This document shows positions 8,067 through 14,974 of a stretch of 59,535 nt of DNA, in pieces. Source of the DNA: Acidobacteriota bacterium (GTDB lineage: Bacteria > Acidobacteriota > Vicinamibacteria > Vicinamibacterales > UBA8438); the NCBI GenBank assembly GCA_009861545.1, contig VXME01000107.1, positions 1 through 59,535 of the forward strand, written 5' to 3'. The position numbers were made by a program, and so were the translations under genes. A model generated the notes under the pieces. The model saw only the letters and a program-made list of their open reading frames with translations. It was not told the DNA's origin and did not search any database. Numbering within the stretch: position 1 is the first letter of the stretch; each line of letters opens with the position of its first letter.

Positions 8067-10787
8067 ATGAAATGGTTCGCCGCGACGGCACTTGCGCTCA
8101 CCCTGCTCGCTCCACCGGCAACCGCCCAGCCCGGCACCGGCCAGGCGATGGACGCCGACTTCGCGGCCCGGGTCGAGGAGTGGACGACGCGGCCCGAGTT
8201 CCTCAGCCCGCTGGTCGACCACCTGCCGGTCAGCGATCGCGTTCCATCACCGAAGGACGTCATCGGCCACCACGCCGGGGCGCCGCGCGAGCTCACCTAC
8301 TACGCGGAGATGCTGGAGTACTACCGGGCGCTGGCCGCCGCCTCGCCGCGCGTCTCGGTCAGCCCGATCGGCCGCACCGACGAGGACCGCGAGATGGTCG
8401 TCGTCACCATCGCGAACGAGGCGACGCTCGCCGGGATGGAGCGCTACCGCCAGGACCTCGCCCGGCTCGCAGATCCGCGGGAAATCGGCGAAGCGGAAGC
8501 ACAGGACGTCATCGCGCGCGCCAAGCCCATCTACGTCCTCATGGCCGGACTCCACAGCGGGGAGACGGGACCACCGGAGATGCTGATGGAGCTCGCCTAC
8601 CGGCTCGCGGTCGAGGAAGGACCGCTCTTCGACCGCATCCGCGACGAGTTGATCGTGGCCCTGATCCCGGCCGCGGACCCCGACGGCCGCGACCGCTACG
8701 TCGACTGGTACTACCGGCACCTGATCGACATCACCGACGACCGCGACCGGATCGGCGGCCCGCCGTACTGGGGGAAGTACATCTTTCACGACAACAACCG
8801 CGACATCAACTACTCGCAGCGGAGCATGCGGAACGTGCTCGACTGGTACCTGAAGTGGCATCCGCCGGTGATGCACGACCTGCACGAGTCGATACCCTTC
8901 CTCTACACCTTCAGCGGGCAGGCGCCGCAGAATCCGTTGCTCGACCCCATCGTCTACGGCGAGTTGCCGTGGTTCGCCAACTTCGAGATGGCGCAGTTGA
9001 CCAGCTACGGCATGCCGGGCGTGTGGACCCACGGCTTCGTCGACATGTGGTCGCCGGGCTATCTCGCATTCATGGCCTCGAACCACAACGGGCTGATCCG
9101 GTTCTACGAGACGTTCGGCAACGGCGGCGCCACGACCATGAAGCGCCACCTGAAGACCGAGGACAACACGCCCGAGCAGGCGCGCACGAGCCGCGAGTGG
9201 TACCGGCCTTCGCCTCCCTACGAGGAGGTCGAGTGGTCGATGCGGAACAACACGAACTACAGCCAGACCGCCGCCCTCACCGCGCTGCAGCTCGCGGCGT
9301 CGAACCCCGAGGTCCTTCTCCGGAACTTCTACCGCAAGTCGAGGAACGCGGTGGAGGACGGCGAGCGCAACCCGCCGCACGGCTTCGTCATTCCGGGCGG
9401 TCAGCGCGACATCACGCGGGTAGCGACGCTCGTCGACCTGCTGCGCATCCAGGGCGTCGAGGTCGGCCGCGCGGATCGCGCCCTGACGTTCGGCGACGAG
9501 AGCTACCCCGCCGGGTCCTACGTCATCAAGGGCGGCCAGCCGTACTTCCGTCTCGCGAAGATCCTCCTCGGCAACCAGGAATTCCCCGACGACGGTCTCC
9601 GGACCTACGACGACACCGGCTGGACGATGGGGCTGATGCACCGGGTCGACGTGGTCGCCGTCGACGACCCGGCGGTGCTGGACGCGCCGGTCGAGCCGAT
9701 CGACGAGGCGCGGGTCACGGGAACGATAGCCGGGGACGATGAGGCCCGCTTCGGTTACGCCGTCGCGCATACCGGCTCGAACCACCTGACGACGCTGCGC
9801 TACCGGCTCGGCGATACGTCGGTCGAGACCGCCGAGGAGGACTTCGAGGCGGGCGGCGTGGAATTCCCGCCCGGATCCTTCATCGTCGAGGCCCCGGCCG
9901 GCAGCGACCGCGCCGGGCGGCTGCGGAGCTGGATCGTCGAGCTCGGCCTGACCGCGGCCGGGCTCGACGAACGTCCGGACACGGCGACGCATCCGGTCGA
10001 CCTGCCCCGGCTAGCGATCTACAGCACCTGGGGCAACACGCAGGAGGTGGGCTGGGTCCGCCACGCGTTCGACGAGTTCGAGATTCCGTTCGATCTGATC
10101 TTCAAGGAGCGCGTCCGGGAAGGCGACCTGCGGGCGGACTACGACGTCATCCTGATCCCCAACCAGGGCCGCACCGCCAAGGGCCTGGTGTTCGATATCG
10201 AGCCCCGCGGCGGACCGCGGGCCTACACCAGGACGGACCGCTATCGGTTCCTGGGCGACTACGGCTCGTCCGAGGACATCACCGGCGGCATGGGAATCGA
10301 GGGCGTCCTCGAGTTGCAGCGGTTCGTCGGCGGCGGCGGACTGCTGGTGACGCTGGGTGCCGCGAGTTATGTCCCGCCCGAATACGGGCTCACCCGCGAG
10401 ATTGACGCCCGACGTCCCGGCACGGGCTTCTATGCCCCCGGCCCACTGGTTGAAGCGGAGATCAAGACCCCCGGACACCCGATCTTCTACGGCTACGAGG
10501 CGAGCAAGACGCCGGTGCGCTACGCCAACGGGCCGCTACTCGACGTGCCGCGCCGTTTCCGCGACGAATGGGTGGTGATGTCGTTCACCGACGAGGTCCT
10601 GAGCGGCCACCTGCGCGGCGCCGATCGGATCGACGGCCGGCCCGCCGTCGTCGACGTGCCGCGCGGCGACGGCCGCGTCGTGCTCTTCGCCACCAATCCG
10701 TGCTACCGATGGCAGAACCACGGCGAGTTCGGCATGCTGTTCAACACGATCCTGCACTACAACGATCTGGACAGCCGGCCAGACTGA
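8067..10787 (+). CDS. Secreted M14-family zinc carboxypeptidase
   Basis: 906-residue exported protein with a clear signal peptide (residues 1-20, ending ATAQ). It has an M14 carboxypeptidase domain: His163 and Glu166 in GLHSGETGPPE are zinc ligands, PAADPDGRDRY follows at 201-211, NNRDINYS near 243-250 supplies the substrate-binding Arg, and MHDLHES near 269-275 holds the third His. The roughly 500-residue C-terminal part includes a glutamine-amidotransferase-like stretch (VILIPNQGRT, FVGGGGLLVTLG). This architecture is common in acidobacterial and Bacteroidetes secretomes. It probably digests external peptides. No Shine-Dalgarno precedes the ATG; AATAAT lies 8 nt upstream. Confidence 0.85.
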   Translation: MKWFAATALALTLLAPPATAQPGTGQAMDADFAARVEEWTTRPEFLSPLVDHLPVSDRVPSPKDVIGHHAGAPRELTYYAEMLEYYRALAAASPRVSVSPIGRTDEDREMVVVTIANEATLAGMERYRQDLARLADPREIGEAEAQDVIARAKPIYVLMAGLHSGETGPPEMLMELAYRLAVEEGPLFDRIRDELIVALIPAADPDGRDRYVDWYYRHLIDITDDRDRIGGPPYWGKYIFHDNNRDINYSQRSMRNVLDWYLKWHPPVMHDLHESIPFLYTFSGQAPQNPLLDPIVYGELPWFANFEMAQLTSYGMPGVWTHGFVDMWSPGYLAFMASNHNGLIRFYETFGNGGATTMKRHLKTEDNTPEQARTSREWYRPSPPYEEVEWSMRNNTNYSQTAALTALQLAASNPEVLLRNFYRKSRNAVEDGERNPPHGFVIPGGQRDITRVATLVDLLRIQGVEVGRADRALTFGDESYPAGSYVIKGGQPYFRLAKILLGNQEFPDDGLRTYDDTGWTMGLMHRVDVVAVDDPAVLDAPVEPIDEARVTGTIAGDDEARFGYAVAHTGSNHLTTLRYRLGDTSVETAEEDFEAGGVEFPPGSFIVEAPAGSDRAGRLRSWIVELGLTAAGLDERPDTATHPVDLPRLAIYSTWGNTQEVGWVRHAFDEFEIPFDLIFKERVREGDLRADYDVILIPNQGRTAKGLVFDIEPRGGPRAYTRTDRYRFLGDYGSSEDITGGMGIEGVLELQRFVGGGGLLVTLGAASYVPPEYGLTREIDARRPGTGFYAPGPLVEAEIKTPGHPIFYGYEASKTPVRYANGPLLDVPRRFRDEWVVMSFTDEVLSGHLRGADRIDGRPAVVDVPRGDGRVVLFATNPCYRWQNHGEFGMLFNTILHYNDLDSRPD

Positions 10788-10797
10788 TGCCCGTCTT

Positions 10798-11886
10798 CTA
10801 CGGCCTGGCTTCGTCCTGCCGCGCGTTCGTGAGAGCGATCTCCCGCTCCGCCTCCGCGATCGCACCCTCCAGCCAGACGAGCCATTCGTAGCCGTACTCG
10901 TCCATGTACCAGGTGGAGACCCGGCCGGCCGCCATGACGAACGCCCGGCGCTCGGCCGCCGACGGCACGTGCACGCGACCGCCCGCCGCCTCGAACGCCG
11001 CAATCGCCTCGGCCGTGCGCTCCCGCGTCCGCGCCAGCGACAAGCGCGCCAGCTCGTCGAAGCCGGCACGCAACAACTGCTGCAGATCCGACGGCAACCC
11101 CTGATGGGCCTCCTCGTTCATCAACCACAATCCCGCGCGGTAGCCGTGGCGATCCTGCGTCAGATACGGCAGGTCATCCTGGAGCCCGGCCGCGACGACA
11201 TCGACGACGCCGTCCGCTGTCCCGTCGATCCGTCCTGACGCGAGGTGGGCGGAAAGTGCCGGCCGCAGGACGGGTTCGGGCAAGGCTCCGATCGCCCGAG
11301 CCCAGGCGATTTCGACCGGGGAGTCGGCAGTCCGAAGCGTGAGGCCCTGCACATCGGCGGGCGTTCGGACCACCTGGGAGGCGGTTGCTATGCCGCGCCA
11401 TCCGCCGGCGCTGCCGAGCGCCATCAGACGCAGTCCGGTCTCATGCAACAGCGCATCGCGCACCCGCGCGAAGAATGTTCCTCGGAACACCCACTCGACG
11501 ACTTCGTCCGTCTCGAGCAGATACGGCACATCGACGACGTGCAACTCCGGCATGAGGCGGCCGATGGCGGGCACCGTCGATCGGTAGACGTCGATGGTCC
11601 CTGCCTGCAGTTCCGCGAGGCACGATGCCGGCTCGTCGCAGCAGCGGCCGCCGGCATCGATCTCGACGGCGATTCGGCTCATCGAGAGCGACTCGACCAG
11701 CGACTCGAACGCTGCCGCTTCGGCCAGGTCCACGGCTCCGGCCGGCAGCACCATCGTGAGGGTATGGACACCGTTCGAACCCGTTGCTCCATCTCCGACC
11801 TGTGCTTCGCCCGCGACGCCGGCCCCGCAGGCGACCACGGGGGTCAAGAACAACGTGACCGCGAGACCTATTCCCCTACCGGCCAA
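10798..11886 (-). CDS. DctP-like TRAP substrate-binding lipoprotein
   Basis: 362-residue solute-binding protein of the DctP type, the periplasmic receptor of TRAP transporters. The order is a short signal with a lipobox-like PVVAC, then HTLTMVLPAGAVD, MPELHVVDVPYLLETDEVVEW, GWRGIATASQVVRTPADVQGL, TADSPVEIAWARAIGALPEPV, and C-terminal ARTRERTAEAIAAFEAAGG. The TTG at 11886 is chosen because GAGG lies 7 nt upstream and the signal sequence begins there. It overlaps the vapC stop by 19 nt. No DctQ/DctM membrane subunits are adjacent, so it is an orphan receptor or part of another uptake system. Confidence 0.75.
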   Translation of the reverse strand: MAGRGIGLAVTLFLTPVVACGAGVAGEAQVGDGATGSNGVHTLTMVLPAGAVDLAEAAAFESLVESLSMSRIAVEIDAGGRCCDEPASCLAELQAGTIDVYRSTVPAIGRLMPELHVVDVPYLLETDEVVEWVFRGTFFARVRDALLHETGLRLMALGSAGGWRGIATASQVVRTPADVQGLTLRTADSPVEIAWARAIGALPEPVLRPALSAHLASGRIDGTADGVVDVVAAGLQDDLPYLTQDRHGYRAGLWLMNEEAHQGLPSDLQQLLRAGFDELARLSLARTRERTAEAIAAFEAAGGRVHVPSAAERRAFVMAAGRVSTWYMDEYGYEWLVWLEGAIAEAEREIALTNARQDEARP

Positions 11887-12257
11887 TGCTGGACCTCGAT
11901 CTCGGTCATCGGAAAGTGCCTCGGATTCCCAGTGGCCAGCACCGCGGCGGACGTGTGCGCCGCCGCCGCAATCAGGCAGTCGGCCTGCGACAGCGTGGTT
12001 CCGCGGGCGGCGAACCGGCGACGCCATTCGCCGGCCTTACGGCCCTCGGGTCTACCGATGGGCACGACGCGCAAGCCATCGAAGAGATCGTCCACTGCCT
12101 CGATCTCGCCCGGTCGCAACCCCCGGAAGATCTCCTCCACGTTGACGGGAGATGTACCCAGCACGTCCCCGCGTTCGACCAGCGAACCGACACGCTCGAC
12201 GACCGGCCGACCACGCAGGTAATCGATGAGCACGGTCGTATCCAGCAGCAAGAGCAC
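11868..12257 (-). CDS. vapC: PIN-domain toxin (VapC family)
   Basis: PIN-domain ribonuclease, the toxin of a type II VapBC system. The acidic residues expected at the metal site are present: Asp in LLLDTTVLIDYL at the N-terminus, Glu in PVNVEEIF, Asp in TLSQADCLIAAAA and a closing ATGNPRHF. Length is about 129 residues from the GTG at 12257; a TTG two codons later and GTGs at 12272 and 12284 are alternatives. GGTGAGG just upstream of 12257 supports a start there or at the nearby TTG. The gene overlaps or abuts vapB on its 5' side. VapC toxins cut tRNA or rRNA; the target here is unknown. Confidence 0.85.
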   Translation of the reverse strand: MLLLLDTTVLIDYLRGRPVVERVGSLVERGDVLGTSPVNVEEIFRGLRPGEIEAVDDLFDGLRVVPIGRPEGRKAGEWRRRFAARGTTLSQADCLIAAAAHTSAAVLATGNPRHFPMTEIEVQHWPVGE

Positions 12258-12261
12258 GGCC

Positions 12262-12501
12262 TCACCCCACACGCCGTGCGTCACCGGTCCGTTGCCGCTT
12301 TACCCACGCGGCCGGATCGTCGTCCCATTCGTGTCCGCCGTCGCGAAGAGCCCCGGCTGCGCGGCGAAGGCGACTGGCGCGACGATGGAGGTCGACAGCG
12401 GCGACCACCGCATCCCGCACGAACGCGCTTCGGCGCCTCGGACCAGCAATAGTGTCAATCTCGGTGACGATTGCGTCGTCCAGCTCAAGGTGCATTCGCA
12501 T
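12262..12501 (-). CDS. vapB: Ribbon-helix-helix-type antitoxin (VapB-like)
   Basis: 79-residue protein immediately before vapC. The N-terminus MHLELDDAIVTEIDTI followed by RRSAFVRDAVVAAVD is a ribbon-helix-helix DNA-binding fold, and the tail (HEWDDDPAAWVKRQR) fits the disordered toxin-neutralising segment. Two ATG codons two residues apart (12501, 12495) could start it. A dyad, TATAGGTATA, sits directly against the first ATG, leaving no room for a Shine-Dalgarno sequence. It is expected to bind VapC and repress this promoter, as in other VapBC modules. Confidence 0.78.
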   Translation of the reverse strand: MRMHLELDDAIVTEIDTIAGPRRRSAFVRDAVVAAVDLHRRASRLRRAAGALRDGGHEWDDDPAAWVKRQRTGDARRVG

Positions 12502-12518
12502 GTGTATACCTATAACAC
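12502..12518 (-). promoter_or_regulatory. Dyad operator/promoter of vapBC
   Basis: GTGTTATAGGTATACAC on the minus strand ends at the base before the vapB ATG. Its centre TATAGGTATA (12505-12514) is a perfect dyad around GG, flanked by GTG and CAC. It probably serves as both -10 region and antitoxin binding site; its position would give a leaderless or near-leaderless mRNA. Confidence 0.45.
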
Positions 12519-12545
12519 ATATGATGGCGCGGGCTGAGGCGCCGG

Positions 12546-14360
12546 TCAGGTCAGCGACGCCCGCTCCGAATCGCCCATCTCGACGCCGCCGCCGGGGAAG
12601 TACTCCCGCCACCGCTCCGTCACGCGCTGCGCAATGTCCGGCCGGCAGGTCAGCTCCTTCGGATACGAGGGCTTCATGCGGGCGTCGATGACGATGGGCG
12701 GGGTGTAGGAGAGGTGATGGCGGACGACCCGCGTGGCCGCGGCGTGGATGTCCGCGGCCGGCTCGAAGCGGGTGAACGTCGTCCAGAGGAAGTTCATCAC
12801 CGACGCCACCGCACGGTCCGGCTCGTCCGAGAGGACGACGAGCGGCCAGCCGCCGAACGCGGGGTGGGCCGCCAGCCGCTCGGCGGCGCCCGGCTCGTCG
12901 GTGTACGCGGGCGCTCCAACCACGAGGCAACCGGGGCAGAAAACCCGCACCGTATCGACGCCTCGCGGCAGCTCCGCCGCCCGGAACTCGGCCGGCAGCT
13001 CGCGCACCGGGGGTCCGAGGCCGAGCCAGACCCCCTTCGAACCCTTGTTCACCTCCGGCCCGGTGTAGTCGAGGGTGTCCATGGACAGGTTCGAGAACAC
13101 GTAGAGATCGGTCTCCGGGCGGGTGCGCTCGAGCAAATGCACGAGGGTGCGTCGGAAATCCTTCAGGTCCACCCGTTCGTCGGTCACCAGCAGGAATTTC
13201 GTCAACGAAAGTTGCCCCTCGCCGAGGATGCGGAACGCACTGGCCATCGCCTCCCGCGCATAGCGCTGGCGCACGACGGCGGCTCCCAGCGAGTGGTACC
13301 CAGTCTCGCCGTACGACCAGAGGTCGACGACACCGGGCATGACCAGCGGAAACAGGGGCGAGAGCAGCTCCTGCAGCAGGTCGCCGATGAAGAAGTCCTC
13401 CTGCCTGGGCTTGCCGACCACCGTCGCCGGGTAGATCGCGTCCCTCCGATGCGCCATCCGGTCGACGGTGAACACCGGATAGTCGTGGGCCAGCGAGTAG
13501 TAGCCGTAGTGGTCGCCGAACGGCCCCTCCGGCCGTCGGACGCGCGGCGCGACCGATCCCATCAGCGCGAACTCGGCGCTGCCGAGCAGGCGATGCGGCC
13601 CCATCCCGCCGACCACCGGCAGCCGCCGCCCGGCGATCAGCGACGCCAGCATCAGCTCCGGCACGTTCTCCGGCAGCGGCGCGATGGCGGCCAGCATCAG
13701 CGCCGGCGGACCGCCGAGGAAGACGGTGACCGGCAACGCCTCGCCTCGCGCCTCGGCCGCCGCGTAGTGGAATCCGCCTCCCTTGCCGATCTGCCAATGC
13801 ATGCCGGTCGAGCGGGCATCGTGCACCTGCAACCGGTACATGCCCAGGTTGTGCCCCGGCCGCTCCGGGTGCTCGGTGTAGACCAGCGGCAACGTGATGA
13901 AGGGGCCGCCGTCCTCGGGCCAGCAGGTGACCGCGGGCAACCGGTCGAGCCGCACGTCGCGAGTGACGATCTCGGTCAACGGCGCCCGCGCGCGGGAACG
14001 GAGGCCGATCCCGACCAGCGCCCCGGCAACGTCGCGCGCCCCCCAGAGCTTCGCCGGCGTCGGCGGCAGCAGCGTCTCGGCCAGCTCGACCAGGCGCCGG
14101 ATGAGCTGCAGCGGGCGCGTCCCGAAGGCGAGCTCGGCCCGGCGCGCGGTGCCGAACAGATTGGTGACCAGCGGAAACGACGCACCGGCTACGTTCGTGA
14201 AGAGCAGCGCCGGCCCGCCGGCGGCGATGACCCGCCGGTGGATCTCGGCCGCTTCGAGGACGGGATCGACCGGCGCCTCGACGACGGCGAGGTCGCCGTC
14301 ACCGCGCAGTTGGTCGATGAACGCACGCAGGTCCGGGAATCCCTGGGGACGCATGAGCAC
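12546..14360 (-). CDS. UbiD-family decarboxylase
   Basis: 604-residue member of the UbiD family, prenylated-FMN-dependent decarboxylases acting on aromatic or unsaturated acids; relatives serve ubiquinone and menaquinone synthesis. Conserved parts are PQGFPDLRAFIDQL at the start, HNLGMYRLQVHD, GKGGGFHYAAAEARG, PEGPFGDHYGYYS holding catalytic acids, and PSYPKELTCRPDI near the end. Length (about 600) is that of the menaquinone-type subgroup. The start is GTG 14360, 7 nt after TATCGT, or ATG 14354. No ubiX flavin prenyltransferase lies beside it, so the cofactor must come from elsewhere. The precise substrate is undetermined. Confidence 0.85.
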   Translation of the reverse strand: MLMRPQGFPDLRAFIDQLRGDGDLAVVEAPVDPVLEAAEIHRRVIAAGGPALLFTNVAGASFPLVTNLFGTARRAELAFGTRPLQLIRRLVELAETLLPPTPAKLWGARDVAGALVGIGLRSRARAPLTEIVTRDVRLDRLPAVTCWPEDGGPFITLPLVYTEHPERPGHNLGMYRLQVHDARSTGMHWQIGKGGGFHYAAAEARGEALPVTVFLGGPPALMLAAIAPLPENVPELMLASLIAGRRLPVVGGMGPHRLLGSAEFALMGSVAPRVRRPEGPFGDHYGYYSLAHDYPVFTVDRMAHRRDAIYPATVVGKPRQEDFFIGDLLQELLSPLFPLVMPGVVDLWSYGETGYHSLGAAVVRQRYAREAMASAFRILGEGQLSLTKFLLVTDERVDLKDFRRTLVHLLERTRPETDLYVFSNLSMDTLDYTGPEVNKGSKGVWLGLGPPVRELPAEFRAAELPRGVDTVRVFCPGCLVVGAPAYTDEPGAAERLAAHPAFGGWPLVVLSDEPDRAVASVMNFLWTTFTRFEPAADIHAAATRVVRHHLSYTPPIVIDARMKPSYPKELTCRPDIAQRVTERWREYFPGGGVEMGDSERASLT

Positions 14361-14375
14361 GCTGCCGACGATACC

Positions 14376-14555
14376 TTACCGGACACGCCGCCGGGCGTGC
14401 TCCCGGTCGGCGTGCTGCTGATCGTGGGGATCCGTGGCAGGCCGGGGCGGCTGGCCCGCATCTTCGCGCGGGCGTCCGGCATCGCCGGGCGCCTCGGTGC
14501 GCGGCCCCATGACACGGGGGTCGTCGGCGAGGTCGTCGAGCACCAGCGTGCCCAT
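14376..14555 (-). CDS. Small hydrophilic protein, unknown
   Basis: A 59-codon frame (MGTLVLDDLADDPRVMGPRT...) on the same strand between a small membrane protein gene and the UbiD gene. Third codon positions are almost all G or C, as in real genes of this window, and the product is acidic then Arg/His/Pro-rich. No Shine-Dalgarno is obvious. An earlier in-frame ATG at 14615 would overlap the upstream gene. No family is recognised, and it could be non-coding. Confidence 0.3.
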   Translation of the reverse strand: MGTLVLDDLADDPRVMGPRTEAPGDAGRPREDAGQPPRPATDPHDQQHADREHARRRVR

Positions 14556-14595
14556 GCACCGCCGTGTGCTCGGCGCCTCGCCGGAACGTCGCGCC

Positions 14596-14820
14596 TCACA
14601 CGCTGCGCGGGCCACCGGCAGCCTCTCCGTGAAACGTCAGCACCGGCATGCGCGGCACGGGGCACGCCCTGTGGTCGCGGTGGAACCGGAGGCGAGCCGC
14701 CATCGCCGGCGGGACGTAGTCGCGACGAGGCTCCTCGAACCACTCGACGACATCGCGGAGGTACCAGAGGCCCCAGCGCGCCACCGCCGCACCTGCGACA
14801 ACGACGTACAACCACGTCAT
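14596..14820 (-). CDS. Small single-span membrane protein, unknown
   Basis: 74 residues starting at an ATG with a strong GGGGAGGG 6 nt upstream, the best ribosome-binding site in this region. The N-terminus MTWLYVVVAGAAVARWGLWY is one membrane segment. A basic soluble tail follows (RRDYVPPAMAARLRFHRDH). The frame is colinear with the UbiD gene downstream. I recognise no family. Confidence 0.5.
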   Translation of the reverse strand: MTWLYVVVAGAAVARWGLWYLRDVVEWFEEPRRDYVPPAMAARLRFHRDHRACPVPRMPVLTFHGEAAGGPRSV

Positions 14821-14962
14821 TCGAGCCCTCCCCGTCGCCTTGCCGGCATCGCGTCGTCCGTCCCCGACCGAACGTTGGCACCGCGGGCGACATGGCCACT
14901 ATCGGCGCGAGGAAGCAAACTCTGTACCCCTGTCTTCCGCCCGCGCGACGCCGGCGGACGGC

Positions 14963-14968
14963 TACAAT
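14963..14968 (+). promoter_or_regulatory. -10 element TACAAT, leaderless candidate
   Basis: TACAAT ends 6 nt before the ATG at 14975 with no Shine-Dalgarno between, so transcription would begin at or beside the start codon. Confidence 0.45.
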
Positions 14969-14974
14969 GCGAAC

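Noticed and set aside
12300-12488. A 62-codon minus-strand frame inside vapB
   Set aside because: Off-frame reading of the antitoxin, with no homology or start signal.
12262-13797. A 511-codon minus-strand frame spanning the UbiD gene into vapB
   Set aside because: Only its last 79 codons (vapB) have sensible protein sequence; the rest is an off-frame reading of the UbiD gene.
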